DNA of 64,000 bases from positions 2,356,001 to 2,420,000 of the forward strand of contig NC_015564.1 of the NCBI RefSeq assembly GCF_000214175.1, written 5' to 3'. Source of the DNA: Hoyosella subflava DQS3-9A1 (GTDB lineage Bacteria; Actinomycetota; Actinomycetes; Mycobacteriales; Mycobacteriaceae). Below the pieces are notes generated by a model. The model was not told where the DNA came from. It worked only from the letters and a program-made list of their open reading frames with translations, and did not search any database. Made by a program: the position numbers and the translations under genes. Position 1 is the stretch's first letter; each line of letters starts with the position of its first letter. Shown one piece after another: positions 36,052-45,554 of this stretch.

Positions 36052-36903
36052 ATGAGTTCGCCTGATCGCTATATCCCAGGAGTGCCATGCTGGGTCGACA
36101 CCAACCAGCCCGATCTGGATGCCGCTGCCACCTTCTACGCCGGACTGTTCGGCTGGCAATGTGAGGACGTCATGCCACCGGGCGCGGCAACGAGATATCT
36201 GATCGGCCGACTCGGGGGCGGCGACGTCGCCGCAATCACAAGCTTCTCGGAGGGCGCGCCGACTCACCCGGTGTGGAACACCTACATCAGGGTGGAGAAC
36301 GCCGACGAGACCGCGATGCGGGTCAAGGAAGCGGGCGGCACCGTGCTGATGGGACCGTGGGACGTGCAGGACCAGGGCCGAATGGCTGTCTGCGCCGATC
36401 GGGAGGGCGCCGATTTCATGATCTGGGAGGCGCGCAGTCACCGCGGGTCCGATGTGGTCAACGAGCCTGGCAGCGTGAACTTCAACGACCTGTACAGCCG
36501 GGAGCCCGACGCAGCCACGCAGTTCTACCATGCGGTCTTCGGTTGGGAGATCCTCGATCTCGGGCCCGGCGGGCAGATGTGGACGCTGCCAGGCTATGGC
36601 GATCACCTGGACCGGCTGCATCCCGGGAATACCGCGGCGATGGCCGAGATGGGTGCTCCAGCAGGGTTCGAGAACGTGGTGGCGAGCCTCAATCCGATCT
36701 CCTCCGACGATGCCGACACTCAGCCACACTGGGGCATCACTTTCGGCGTGGCGGACGCCGACGCCACCGCTGCCAAAGCAGTCGAACTCGGCGGCAAAAT
36801 TGTAATGCCGCCAACCGATGCGCCCTGGGTCCGGATGTCCGTGCTCCAGGATCCCGCCGGCGCAATTTTCGGTGCAAACCAGTTCGTACCTGAGAACTCG
36901 TAG
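36052..36903 (+). CDS. Two-domain VOC (glyoxalase-like) protein, CFP30B type
   Basis: 283 residues: two tandem VOC modules. The first opens DRYIPGVPCWVDTNQPDLDA, then FYAGLFGWQCED and GRMAVCADREGADFMIWEA; the second opens NFNDLYSREPDAATQFYHAV and ends MSVLQDPAGAIFGANQFV. The layout resembles mycobacterial CFP30B/Rv0577-type proteins, implicated in methylglyoxal detoxification. GAAGGGAA precedes the ATG. A truncated paralogue is at 6634-6996. Confidence 0.9.
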   Translation: MSSPDRYIPGVPCWVDTNQPDLDAAATFYAGLFGWQCEDVMPPGAATRYLIGRLGGGDVAAITSFSEGAPTHPVWNTYIRVENADETAMRVKEAGGTVLMGPWDVQDQGRMAVCADREGADFMIWEARSHRGSDVVNEPGSVNFNDLYSREPDAATQFYHAVFGWEILDLGPGGQMWTLPGYGDHLDRLHPGNTAAMAEMGAPAGFENVVASLNPISSDDADTQPHWGITFGVADADATAAKAVELGGKIVMPPTDAPWVRMSVLQDPAGAIFGANQFVPENS

Positions 36904-36964
36904 CGGTTGGCGCAACCTTTCCCGGAGGTATGCCCATGTCCAAGAAACGCTGGCACAGAACGAG

Positions 36965-37423
36965 CTAGCCGAAATACCGTTGTAGCCGTCGATGGCGGTG
37001 ACCGAAGAATGCCTGCAGAGTGCGCTTCAAGACGACGGTCGCCGGGCGCAACAGAATTCTCGGTTCGAAGGTGATTCGATCAAGGACTTCTGTCCGCCCG
37101 GCGGGAAGAGGAGAAAGTGTGCGTTCGTGTTCCCACCGTTTCATGCTGAGCATCGTCGACTTCTCGTGAAACCTTCGGCCAGGCTCCAGGTCGACGATCG
37201 TCAGGTCGTCATAGTCGAAAGGCACTGCACCGAATAGTTTCAGCCATGCCCGGCCGAGAGGTTCGCCAACGGTCACATCGTCGATCGTCAAGAAGCCTGT
37301 TCCGCGTGAGAGTTTCATCGTCATCCACGGCCGCATCTCGTAGTTGATGCCGTCCGCGCTCACCACACGAGCCCACACATCATCGATCGGTGCGTCGATG
37401 ATGGCGCTGCGTTCGAACATCAT
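36965..37423 (-). CDS. SRPBCC family protein
   Basis: 152 residues, START-like fold: SAIIDAPIDDVWARVVSAD at the N-terminus, a central strand set with FDYDDLTIVDLEPGRRFHEK, and the C-terminal long helix LRPATVVLKRTLQAFFGHRH. This is a cyclase/dehydrase-type lipid-binding domain. The ligand is unknown. It is monocistronic and convergent with the VOC gene. Confidence 0.87.
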   Translation of the reverse strand: MMFERSAIIDAPIDDVWARVVSADGINYEMRPWMTMKLSRGTGFLTIDDVTVGEPLGRAWLKLFGAVPFDYDDLTIVDLEPGRRFHEKSTMLSMKRWEHERTLSPLPAGRTEVLDRITFEPRILLRPATVVLKRTLQAFFGHRHRRLQRYFG

Positions 37424-37581
37424 GCGCCGGTCCTTCTCGATATAGGCGGGTTGAGTACACCGTCAACTTTAGAGCGGACCGACCTCGACACTCCCGGCAA
37501 ATCCCACACTGAGCCAGTATTCTTGTGGTTTCCGCTCCTGAGGCCTACACCGAGGCTGGGACCGGATACCAGGGAGCGAAC

Positions 37582-40050
37582 ATGGCCGCTGACGCGAGTA
37601 ACGTTCTGCCTCCGACCGGCGCAGATCCGGTCGGCCACATCCGTCTGACGTCACACAGCGGCAGCGCTAGGGCTCCGTCGATCAACTGGGGTGCCGCAGC
37701 ACCGAGCGACCGTGGGCCGATCATCGGAACAACCAGCACGCGTGCTCAGCGCAACGTCATCGGGACCCACAGCGGGTCCTACAGCGTGTACCGGGCGCTC
37801 GCTGTTGCGGCCGGCGCGTTGTCGCGGGAACACCGTGCGGACCTGACCAACACAGCGCCGACCGCGATGATTGGTCCGTATCCGCAGTGGTGGGAACCGG
37901 GCTCGATCGTGAGTATGGACCCGTGGGGCGCGATGATAGCCGAAGCATTCGCTCACGAGCTGGCCGCCGGTATGGACATCCGGCCGACGATCGCGGTGAC
38001 GAAAGCGCACGTCTCTGTACCGGAAATCGCCGAGGCCGTCGCACGAGGCCGTTTGGTTCCAGACGGACGGTTTCTGCTCGCTAGCGGCGCCGCCGTGGTC
38101 ACCAAGGTGGCTGTCGAACCCGTCTGGTATCTGCCGGGTATAGCGGACCGCTTCGGCTGCACGGAGACGGAACTGCGCCGCGTGCTGTTTGAAGAAACCG
38201 GAGGGATGTTCCCGGAACTCGTCACCCGTCCAGACCTCGAGGTGTTCTTGCCGCCAATCGGCGGTCAGACGGTGTACATCTTCGGGAAGGCAGCTGACCT
38301 TGCCGATCCGTCTGTCGAGCTCACCGCGCGGGTTCACGACGAATGCAACGGCTCCGACGTCTTCGGCTCGGACATCTGCACCTGCCGCCCCTACCTGACG
38401 CACGCTATCGAGGAGTGCATCAAAGGTACCCAGCGGGGCGGTGCGGGTGTAGTCGCGTACTCCCGGAAAGAAGGGCGCGCACTCGGCGAGGTCACCAAGT
38501 TCCTTGTCTACAACGCGCGCAAACGCCAGGCAGGCGGCGACACCGCGGACCAGTACTTCGCGCGCACCGAGTGCGTCGCGGGCGTGCAAGACATGCGGTT
38601 CCAAGAGTTGATGCCTGATGTCCTGCACTGGCTTGGGATCCGGAAGATTCACCGCCTGGTGTCGATGAGCAACATGAAGTACGACGCAATCACTCATTCA
38701 GGAATTGAGGTAGGTGAGCGCGTCAATATTCCGGACGATCTGATTCCACCTGATGCGCGTGTTGAAATGGACGCCAAAATGGCTGCGGGTTATTTCACGC
38801 CGGGTCCCGTCCTGGGGGCTGAGCAGCTGAAGCAGGTGCGAGGCCGCGGGCTGGATGAAATGACGGACAATCCGGTTGGTGCGGCCGCTGCGCTTCGGTC
38901 TACGGCTGCTATCCGCGGGCGGGCGAACCAGTTGCTGCACCGCGCGCGCGACGGGCGCTCTGCCTGGTTCACCGTCGATGACGATGCGCTCGATTTAGCG
39001 TCCGCTGAGGTCGCCGCGATCACTCGCGAGCGTTACCCCAGCTTGACGATCCCCTACCACAGCCGCTGGCGCCATTTCGAGGCCGGAGGTGTAAATCGGC
39101 TCGCGGAAATGGAAAGTCGGCTCTCTGGCGCCGATCCTCGTACCCGGGCTGCATCGATGATCGATCTAACGGTCGTCAGCGTCCTCCTCGACGCTGGCGC
39201 TGGGCCGGACTGGAAGTTCGCCGAGCACGCCAGCGGACAAGTTTTCACGCGGTCGGAGGGTCTAGGGGTCGCAAGCTGGCATGCTTTCCACGGAGGCGTG
39301 TTCTCTAGTGATCCAGCCAACCCCATGCAGGCCGACGCAGCGGGGTTACGGGACCTGACTGCCGCGCAGTTGGCAGAAGCTTTCCAGGTCAAGCTCGATA
39401 ACCCGATCGTGGGGCTGGACGGCCGAGTGGAGCTGCTGCACCGACTCGGGGCAGCCCTGTCCCGCGTGGGACGTCCGTCCGACCTTTTTGCGGGGCTGTC
39501 CGCTCCTTCGGCCCACGCCATACTGGACCGCTTGCTTACCGCGCTCTCCGATATCTGGCTTACCGGCAGCACAATTGGTGGTGAGCCGATGGGCGACTGC
39601 TGGCACCATGGCGCCGTCGCCGGTCCAGGTCTGACACAGGGCTGGATGCCACTGCACAAGTTGTCGCAATGGCTGACTTACTCCCTCATCGAGCCGTTCG
39701 AACTAGCCGGTGTGTCCGTGACGGGGCTTGAGGCACTGACGGGGCTTGCCGAGTACCGCAACGGCGGACTCCTCCTCGATACCGGCGTGCTTCGGCTGCG
39801 TGATCAGGAGGCTGCCGCGCGCAACTGGACGGTCGGCGATGAGATTGTGGTCGAGTGGCGAGCGCTGACGATCGCATTGCTCGACGAACTCGCTCCTCTG
39901 GTCCGCGCCCGCCTTGGGCTGGCTCCGGAACAAATGCCACTAGCGTGCGTGTTGGAAGGCGGCACCTGGGCGGCGGGCCGCGCAATGGCGCAACGGTTGC
40001 GCGGCGGGCTGCCACCACTTTCGATCGTTAGTGACGGTTCGGTCTTCTAG
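37582..40050 (+). CDS. URC1-URC4 fusion: GTP cyclohydrolase II-like plus DUF1688, uracil catabolism
   Basis: 822 residues from the ATG at 37582, which has GGGAG 6 nt upstream; a GTG at 37525 would add 19 residues. Residues about 30-420 are GTP cyclohydrolase II-like (URC1): Zn and catalytic segment [20 protein letters not shown], then [14 protein letters not shown] and [17 protein letters not shown]. Residues about 430-822 are DUF1688 (URC4): [57 protein letters not shown] and the terminal SDGSVF. In yeast, URC1 and URC4 are separate proteins required for uracil degradation by the URC pathway, which begins with UMP. Here they are one chain, and the next gene encodes uracil phosphoribosyltransferase, 11 bp away. 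The function is strongly supported by context, though the chemistry of URC4 is unclear. Confidence 0.9.
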   Translation: MAADASNVLPPTGADPVGHIRLTSHSGSARAPSINWGAAAPSDRGPIIGTTSTRAQRNVIGTHSGSYSVYRALAVAAGALSREHRADLTNTAPTAMIGPYPQWWEPGSIVSMDPWGAMIAEAFAHELAAGMDIRPTIAVTKAHVSVPEIAEAVARGRLVPDGRFLLASGAAVVTKVAVEPVWYLPGIADRFGCTETELRRVLFEETGGMFPELVTRPDLEVFLPPIGGQTVYIFGKAADLADPSVELTARVHDECNGSDVFGSDICTCRPYLTHAIEECIKGTQRGGAGVVAYSRKEGRALGEVTKFLVYNARKRQAGGDTADQYFARTECVAGVQDMRFQELMPDVLHWLGIRKIHRLVSMSNMKYDAITHSGIEVGERVNIPDDLIPPDARVEMDAKMAAGYFTPGPVLGAEQLKQVRGRGLDEMTDNPVGAAAALRSTAAIRGRANQLLHRARDGRSAWFTVDDDALDLASAEVAAITRERYPSLTIPYHSRWRHFEAGGVNRLAEMESRLSGADPRTRAASMIDLTVVSVLLDAGAGPDWKFAEHASGQVFTRSEGLGVASWHAFHGGVFSSDPANPMQADAAGLRDLTAAQLAEAFQVKLDNPIVGLDGRVELLHRLGAALSRVGRPSDLFAGLSAPSAHAILDRLLTALSDIWLTGSTIGGEPMGDCWHHGAVAGPGLTQGWMPLHKLSQWLTYSLIEPFELAGVSVTGLEALTGLAEYRNGGLLLDTGVLRLRDQEAAARNWTVGDEIVVEWRALTIALLDELAPLVRARLGLAPEQMPLACVLEGGTWAAGRAMAQRLRGGLPPLSIVSDGSVF

Positions 40051-40061
40051 AAGGGACGCAC

Positions 40062-40691
40062 ATGGGTGACCTGCATGTCATCGACCACCCACTTATCCAG
40101 CACAAGCTGACCTTGATGCGCCGGAAAGAGACCTCCACCAAGAATTTCCGGCAATTGCTTGATGAGATTTCCACCCTGATGGCCTACGAGGTCCTCCGCG
40201 ATTTCCCGATCCATGAGGTCGAAATCGAGACTCCGCTCGAGCGGGCAACAGGCACGGCAATCGACGGGAAGAAAGTAGTATTCGTTTCGATCCTGCGGGC
40301 GGGCACCGGCATCCTCGATGGGATGCTCAAGGTTGTGCCCGTTGCCCGCGTCGGCCACATCGGCTTGTACCGCCAGCCGAAAACCCTTGTTGCCGTTGAG
40401 TACTACTTCAAGATGCCGGAGGATCTCGCCGAACGTGACATCGTGGTGGTTGACCCGATGCTCGCCACCGGCAACACCGCCATCGCTGCCATTGACCGAA
40501 TCAAAGAGTTCGAGCCCAAGTCGATCAAATTCGCGTGTTTGCTCACGTGTCCCGAAGGCATTGACGCCATGAACCGCGCCCATCCAGACGTCCCGCTCTA
40601 CACGGCTGCTGTAGACCGCGAACTCGACGAGCATGGCTACATCCGGCCTGGCCTCGGCGACGCGGGTGACCGCATATTCGGGACAAAATAG
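40062..40691 (+). CDS. upp: Uracil phosphoribosyltransferase
   Basis: 209 residues, full length. It opens [16 protein letters not shown], with [16 protein letters not shown], the PRPP loop [20 protein letters not shown] and the uracil-binding C-terminus [17 protein letters not shown]. It makes UMP from uracil and PRPP. In a URC operon (the URC6 role) UMP is the entry substrate for catabolism rather than only salvage. It starts 11 bp after the URC1-URC4 fusion, with AAGGGA as ribosome site. Confidence 0.95.
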   Translation: MGDLHVIDHPLIQHKLTLMRRKETSTKNFRQLLDEISTLMAYEVLRDFPIHEVEIETPLERATGTAIDGKKVVFVSILRAGTGILDGMLKVVPVARVGHIGLYRQPKTLVAVEYYFKMPEDLAERDIVVVDPMLATGNTAIAAIDRIKEFEPKSIKFACLLTCPEGIDAMNRAHPDVPLYTAAVDRELDEHGYIRPGLGDAGDRIFGTK

Positions 40692-40752
40692 ACGCTTGCG
40701 ATATGCCTCCAAACAGCGCACTATCCTCCGTGTTTAGGCATACGCTTCTTCG

Positions 40753-42195
40753 GTGAGCCCCTTATCCGGTGCCGCGTCACGAGGTCCAGCTCGCAGCACA
40801 CCTCTGGGACAGCGCCCGCTTGGTCTCTTTCTTGTCGTAATGCTGATGTTCGGCATCATCACCAGCCTCAACGGAATGTCAGCCCTCGCAACCTACGGCC
40901 TGGGCGCGGTGTTCTACCTCGGTGTGGCCATCGTGCTGTTTCTGATCCCTGCCGCTCTGGTTGCCGCTGAGCTCGGAACGAGCTGCCGCCGCAATGGTGG
41001 CGTCTATGTCTGGGTCAGCGAGGCCTTCGGTCCGCGCGCTGGGTTTGTTGCCACGTGGCTGCAGTGGTTTCAGAACGTGGTCTTCTGGACAGTGGTACTG
41101 ACGGGGGCAGCGGCGATGTTCGCGCTGTCCGTGCGCTGGGAAGCTGGCGCCGAGAACAAGCTCTACGCTGCGGCCGTCGTGGTGGGCACAATCTGGCTGG
41201 TTACTGTCCTTAGCCTGCTTGGCTTGCGAAGCTCCGGCATCCTAGGCACCTTCGGTGCGATCGTTGGCACGATCGTGCCTGGGTTGGTTTTGATCGCGTT
41301 CGCTGTGGCCTACCTGATGCGGGACGGTGCGTCCAACATCACCGGACCTTCCGCCGAGCTGATTCCGGACCTCACCGATCCTACGAACATCACGTTTGGA
41401 CTCTCTGCGATTCTGATATTCGCGGGCATCGAGGTGATGGCCACCAGGATCGGCGAGATGCGCAATCCGGCTCGCGTGTATCCCTTGGCGACGCTGGTGT
41501 CGGTCCTGATGATCGCCGTGCTGCTCGTCCCAGCAACCCTCGCGATCGCGGTGCTAGTCCCCAGCGACCAGATCAGCATTACCGCCGGGATTGTCCAAGC
41601 CATGAATGTCGGAGTCGACAATGTCTGGCATATCGGCTGGCTGGTACCTCTCATGGCTCTGGCGATCTACATCGATGCCATCGGTGAGATTGCGGGGTGG
41701 ATGGCCGCCACCCCTTCGGCTATGGCTACGGCTGCGAGGGAAGGTCACCTCCCCAAGCGGTTTGCGCGGGAAACGGAACGCAATACGGCGAAGCCTGTTC
41801 TGATCGGTCAGGCTGTGATTGGTTCCCTCATCAGTCTGCTATTTATCTTCCAGCCGAGTGTGGCCAGCATGTTCTGGTTACTTAGCGCCTTGCTCGTACA
41901 GCTCTATCTGATCATGTACGCGATGATGTTCGCGTCCGCACTGAAACTCCGCAAAACCCAGCCGCAGCTCGAGCGCCCGTTCGCCATTCCGGGCGGCGCC
42001 TGGGGAATTCGGCTGACATGCGGAATCGGCATTTGTTTCTCCGTTGCGGGAGTCATCGTCGGTTTCTTCCCCCCGGCCGGACTTGCAGAGGCAACCGCCG
42101 TCAGTCACACGATTATCCTGGTGGTCGCAGTGCTTATTGGAGTGCTCTCGCCGCTCGCGGTGTCCCATCTGAGCGGGCGGCGGGCTAGCGGGTAG
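40753..42195 (+). CDS. APC superfamily permease
   Basis: 480 residues and about 12 membrane helices, starting at a GTG. APC features are LVAAELGTSCRRNGGVYVWV near helix 2 and AILIFAGIEVMATRIGEMRN in the helix 6 region. Family members carry amino acids, polyamines or GABA. Its position 61 bp after upp suggests it could import a uracil-pathway substrate or export or import an amino-acid-like product such as a ureido compound; this is inference. The 61-bp gap contains an imperfect dyad (ATGCCT...AGGCAT, 40703-40742). Confidence 0.88.
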   Translation: MSPLSGAASRGPARSTPLGQRPLGLFLVVMLMFGIITSLNGMSALATYGLGAVFYLGVAIVLFLIPAALVAAELGTSCRRNGGVYVWVSEAFGPRAGFVATWLQWFQNVVFWTVVLTGAAAMFALSVRWEAGAENKLYAAAVVVGTIWLVTVLSLLGLRSSGILGTFGAIVGTIVPGLVLIAFAVAYLMRDGASNITGPSAELIPDLTDPTNITFGLSAILIFAGIEVMATRIGEMRNPARVYPLATLVSVLMIAVLLVPATLAIAVLVPSDQISITAGIVQAMNVGVDNVWHIGWLVPLMALAIYIDAIGEIAGWMAATPSAMATAAREGHLPKRFARETERNTAKPVLIGQAVIGSLISLLFIFQPSVASMFWLLSALLVQLYLIMYAMMFASALKLRKTQPQLERPFAIPGGAWGIRLTCGIGICFSVAGVIVGFFPPAGLAEATAVSHTIILVVAVLIGVLSPLAVSHLSGRRASG

Positions 42196-43474
42196 CTGTC
42201 ACTTCCGGTACTGCCCTGCCCTGTTCCGGCTGCAGCCCAATGGCCACGGCTTCGCCGCGGGTGGCTACTCCCAGTTTGCGAAGTATCTTGCCGACGTGGA
42301 ATTTGACGGTACTTTCGCTGACACCGAGCTCATCCGCTATCGCTTTGTTGCGTTTGCCGCTGGACAGGTGGGCAAGCACTTCTCGTTCGCGGGCGTTGAG
42401 GTCGGCAAGCAGTTCTTCGTTGGCCCTGGTGGCGGGCGGCTCCAGCGGGTAGGTGATGATCACCCGGCTGCCCCACCCGTCCAATACCTCGATGGTGAGG
42501 GTCGCCCCTAGTGCGCGTGCTCGCGCATCAAGCTGGTGGCGCAGTGTGTCGCTATCGAGGCCGCCGGGGCCCTGGTCTCGGATGTCCACAATCAGGTTCG
42601 TTCCGTCGCACTGCCATCCGATGCGGATCCTGGATAGGTCCGCCTGTGCCGTGAACGCGAGCGTGCAGGTGGCGGTCATAGCGCGAGCGGCATACGCGAC
42701 TTCTCCCGGGATCGGACGCCCTCCGGCGGGTGGGGCGATGTAGTCAATGTTGATCGTCTGGTCGCGCAGTAGCGTGGCGATTTCGCGGCGCAGACGCTTG
42801 AACGCCGCCGCAGGGGTTTCCTCGGAGAGCGCTCGGTCATGCGTCTGGGTGGACCGCAGGGCGAGAAGAGCCGCGGTTGCGGCCTCACGTGCTGTGAGCC
42901 GGGCTTGCGCATCGTCGAGGCTGCGCGAGCGCAACGCTGACAGAATCGAAGCGAGGCTTGCTTCGTGGGCTGCAGTGAGTTCGGCAATGGTGCGTGCCCG
43001 CTCGACTGACGCGGCGCGTGACTCCGCGAGGTAGTCAGGGCTCGCCTGAACGACTTGCTGGCTGATCGAGGTCGCTACCAGCCCGAAGACCGCCGACAAT
43101 TCTTCATCATGCGGCGCGGGCGTGCCCGGCGTCTGCGGCACGAGAACGAGCAGAGTGTCCGTCGTATCGCGGGCCGCCCAAATCCAGCGGGCCTGACCGC
43201 CGAGATGCTTGGTGCCGGAGTAGCCTGCTGCTGGTCTGGCGTCATCTTTGATGACCTCGAGCTCATCGATGGTGACAGCTGAGACAATTTGGGCGTCACC
43301 GGCGACCTTGCGCGGTCGCCCAGTGCACTCACGGGTGAAGATCACAAGCGCGGTGTGTGGCCAGCGTGGCTGGAGGAAGTCTGATAAGCGGTGGGCGATC
43401 TCGAACAGTGGCCCCGCGATTACCTGCCGGATCGAACGGAGCCGCTCAGCGTCAGAGACTGGTGGAGCTGTCAA
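42185..43474 (-). CDS. Hybrid LuxR-type regulator with GAF-like sensor and kinase-like ATPase region
   Basis: 429 residues from the TTG at 43472-43474 (GGACGGG upstream); the open frame continues to 43603, but that would run into the divergent dehydrogenase leader. Residues about 10-150 resemble a GAF-like sensor. About 160-340 follows the HisKA_3/HATPase_c layout: helices with ARTIAELTAAHEASLASILS, then IVDIRDQGPGGLDSDTLRH and GWGSRVIITYPLE. The phospho-acceptor His is not in a standard HDxxx context. The C-terminus is HTH_LuxR (LNAREREVLAHLSSGKRNKA, ESTVKFHVGKILRKLGV). No receiver domain is present. It probably controls the divergent mycothiol-dependent formaldehyde genes. Confidence 0.8.
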   Translation of the reverse strand: MTAPPVSDAERLRSIRQVIAGPLFEIAHRLSDFLQPRWPHTALVIFTRECTGRPRKVAGDAQIVSAVTIDELEVIKDDARPAAGYSGTKHLGGQARWIWAARDTTDTLLVLVPQTPGTPAPHDEELSAVFGLVATSISQQVVQASPDYLAESRAASVERARTIAELTAAHEASLASILSALRSRSLDDAQARLTAREAATAALLALRSTQTHDRALSEETPAAAFKRLRREIATLLRDQTINIDYIAPPAGGRPIPGEVAYAARAMTATCTLAFTAQADLSRIRIGWQCDGTNLIVDIRDQGPGGLDSDTLRHQLDARARALGATLTIEVLDGWGSRVIITYPLEPPATRANEELLADLNAREREVLAHLSSGKRNKAIADELGVSESTVKFHVGKILRKLGVATRGEAVAIGLQPEQGRAVPEVTATR

Positions 43475-43630
43475 GATGTCCCGTCCTGAGGTGTTGGCTG
43501 ACAGTCTAGTAATTACTGATCGTACGGCTAGATCCCGCCGTTGGGTATGAGCGGTAGCGTCAATCCATAGATGCGCACATGTGCATTCAACTCGGCTCAA
43601 CAAGCTCGTTTGGTGAGGAGCACAACGTTT

Positions 43631-44716
43631 ATGTCACAGCAGGTTCGGGGCGTGATCGCCCGGTCGAAGGGCGCCCCCGTTGAGGTCACCGACATCGTAA
43701 TCCCCGACCCCGGGCCCGGAGAGGTCGTCGTCGCGGTCGCGGCATGCGGTGTGTGCCACACCGACCTGACCTACCGGGAGGGCGGTATAAACGATGAGTT
43801 TCCCTTCCTTTTGGGTCACGAAGCCGCAGGCGTCGTTGAAAGTGTCGGCGCCGGTGTGGACTCGGTAGCAGTCGGCGATTTCGTTGTGCTCAACTGGCGG
43901 GCAGTGTGCGGGCAGTGCCGTGCGTGTAAACGCGGTCGTCCACACCTGTGTTTCAGCACCTTCAACGCGACGCAGAAGATGACGCTGACCGACGGCACCG
44001 AGCTCAGCCCCGCCCTCGGAATCGGTGCATTCGCAGAGAAGACCCTGGTTCATGCTGGACAGTGCACGAAGGTGGACCCCACAGCCGACCCAGCCGTGGT
44101 GGGCCTTCTGGGCTGCGGGGTGATGGCCGGTCTGGGCGCCGCCGTGAATACTGGGGGTGTCGGCCGCGATGACTCGGTCGCCGTCATCGGCTGCGGAGGC
44201 GTTGGAGACGCAGCGATCATGGGTGCCGCTCTTGTCGGGGCACGGAAGATCATTGCGGTGGACCGGGATGAAAAGAAGCTCGAATGGGCCAAGGAACTCG
44301 GCGCGACACATACGGTGAACGCAGCTAAGGCGGATGCGGTCGAGGCGGTGCAGGAACTCACCGACGGGTTCGGTGCCGACGTTGTGATCGATGCGGTAGG
44401 CCGCCCGGAAACCTGGAAGCAAGCGTTCTACGCTCGTGATCTGGCTGGCACTGTCGTGCTGGTCGGTGTGCCGACCCCGGACATGAAACTGGAGATGCCG
44501 CTGCTGGACTTCTTCTCCCACGGTGGTTCGCTGAAGTCGTCCTGGTACGGAGATTGCCTGCCGGAGAGGGACTTTCCCACACTCGTCGACCTGTATCAGC
44601 AGGGCCGACTGCCGCTTGAGAAGTTTGTCACCGAGCGAATCAAGATCGACGAGGTCGAGGAAGCGTTCCACACCATGCACGGCGGCAATGTGCTGCGTTC
44701 GGTGGTGGTCCTGTGA
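43631..44716 (+). CDS. mscR: S-(hydroxymethyl)mycothiol dehydrogenase (formaldehyde detoxification)
   Basis: 361 residues, zinc-dependent MDR alcohol dehydrogenase. Catalytic zinc ligands are in CGVCHTDL and GHEAAG, the structural zinc lobe is [15 protein letters not shown], and the NAD-binding motif is [20 protein letters not shown], with DRDEKKL for the adenosine ribose. It matches the actinobacterial MscR/AdhE2 group that oxidises the formaldehyde-mycothiol adduct and can also act on S-nitrosomycothiol. The ATG has GAGGAG about 10 nt upstream. It overlaps the downstream metallo-hydrolase gene by 4 bp (GTGA). Confidence 0.92.
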   Translation: MSQQVRGVIARSKGAPVEVTDIVIPDPGPGEVVVAVAACGVCHTDLTYREGGINDEFPFLLGHEAAGVVESVGAGVDSVAVGDFVVLNWRAVCGQCRACKRGRPHLCFSTFNATQKMTLTDGTELSPALGIGAFAEKTLVHAGQCTKVDPTADPAVVGLLGCGVMAGLGAAVNTGGVGRDDSVAVIGCGGVGDAAIMGAALVGARKIIAVDRDEKKLEWAKELGATHTVNAAKADAVEAVQELTDGFGADVVIDAVGRPETWKQAFYARDLAGTVVLVGVPTPDMKLEMPLLDFFSHGGSLKSSWYGDCLPERDFPTLVDLYQQGRLPLEKFVTERIKIDEVEEAFHTMHGGNVLRSVVVL

Positions 44717-45345
44717 GCGGGCAGCTGCGCATCGAACACGTCCTGACCGCAGGTGTTTTCGAACTCGACGGTGGTTCCTGGGATGTCGACAACAACATCT
44801 GGCTCATCGGTGACGATGACGACGTCATCATTATTGACGCCGCGCATGACGCGAAACCGATCATCGCCGGTGCTGGCAATCGCAACGTCACCGCGGTGAT
44901 CTGTACTCACGGCCACAATGACCACGTCACTGTGGCCCCGCAGCTCGGGGCGGACTTGCACGCGCCGGTCCTGCTACATCGCGGAGACGAGGCGCTCTGG
45001 GAGATGACGCATCCGGGCGAGAAGTACTGGGCGCTGCACGACGGCCAGCGGATCGCGATCGCCGGGACTGAAATCGAGGTCATCCACACTCCCGGGCACT
45101 CACCAGGTTCGGTGTCTCTGCATCTCCCGGAAGCGAAAGCCCTCTTCTCGGGCGACACCCTCTTCTCCGGAGGCCCCGGCGCGACGGGTCGGTCCTTCTC
45201 TGACTTCCCGACCATCATCGGCTCCATCCGCGACAAGCTCTTCGCTCTGCCCGAAGACACCCGCGTCTACACCGGGCATGGGGACGGCACGACCATCGGC
45301 TCCGAAGCTCCCTACCTGGAGGAATGGATCAAACGAGGCCACTGA
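44713..45345 (+). CDS. MBL-fold hydrolase, partner of the mycothiol dehydrogenase
   Basis: 210 residues with metal motif THGHNDHVT, the further ligand region [16 protein letters not shown], an [12 protein letters not shown] Asp ligand and a terminal [12 protein letters not shown] glyoxalase II-like enzyme of this type is the usual neighbour of MscR (Rv2259/Rv2260 arrangement in M. tuberculosis) and may hydrolyse S-formylmycothiol to formate and mycothiol; that reaction is inference. Its GTG start overlaps the upstream stop. A 17-bp hairpin follows its stop. Confidence 0.92.
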   Translation: MSGQLRIEHVLTAGVFELDGGSWDVDNNIWLIGDDDDVIIIDAAHDAKPIIAGAGNRNVTAVICTHGHNDHVTVAPQLGADLHAPVLLHRGDEALWEMTHPGEKYWALHDGQRIAIAGTEIEVIHTPGHSPGSVSLHLPEAKALFSGDTLFSGGPGATGRSFSDFPTIIGSIRDKLFALPEDTRVYTGHGDGTTIGSEAPYLEEWIKRGH

Positions 45346-45351
45346 GCCGCA

Positions 45352-45399
45352 ATCTCCTCGGGAAACTACGCATTTACTCGATTAGTTTCCCGAGGAGAT
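45352..45399 (+). terminator. Hairpin after the formaldehyde operon
   Basis: A perfect 17-bp inverted repeat (ATCTCCTCGGGAAACTA at 45352-45368 with its complement at 45383-45399) around a 14-nt loop, 6 bp past the metallo-hydrolase stop. There is no T-run. Position suggests a terminator. Confidence 0.7.
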
Positions 45400-45513
45400 C
45401 GACAGTATTTGCAGGAAGTGTGCATCCTCGGCGCCACCCACCGCCGGTGGTAACGAATATGTCACGACAGATGCCGTTCTGTGACAGAGCGGCGATTGGC
45501 CCACCTAGCCTGA

Positions 45514-45529
45514 AGTGACACATATCACA
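45514..45529. promoter_or_regulatory. CRP-like binding site upstream of the GH3-like gene
   Basis: AGTGACACATATCACA contains GTGA-N6-TCAC, the CRP/Cmr family dyad, 25 bp before the GH3-like ATG. At that distance a bound protein would overlap the promoter or start region and more likely repress. About 50 bp upstream, TGTCAC (45460-45465) and GTGACA (45481-45486) form a second, wider dyad. Confidence 0.55.
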
Positions 45530-45554
45530 TGTTCAGCCACGAAGTGGGTGCGGT

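Noticed and set aside
37424-37581. Riboswitch upstream of the GTP cyclohydrolase II-like gene
   Set aside because: No FMN-riboswitch-like conserved blocks are visible in the 158-bp leader; the gene is a catabolic URC1 type, not riboflavin ribA.
37651-38697. 348-codon minus-strand frame
   Set aside because: Lies opposite the URC1 domain, which has intact zinc and catalytic motifs on the + strand.
43508-43517. AGTAATTACT palindrome in the LuxR/mscR divergent gap
   Set aside because: Only 10 bp and AT-rich; short enough to occur by chance, so not reported as an operator.
43634-44680. 348-codon minus-strand frame
   Set aside because: Antisense to mscR, which has complete zinc and NAD motifs; composition is His/Arg-rich and unnatural.
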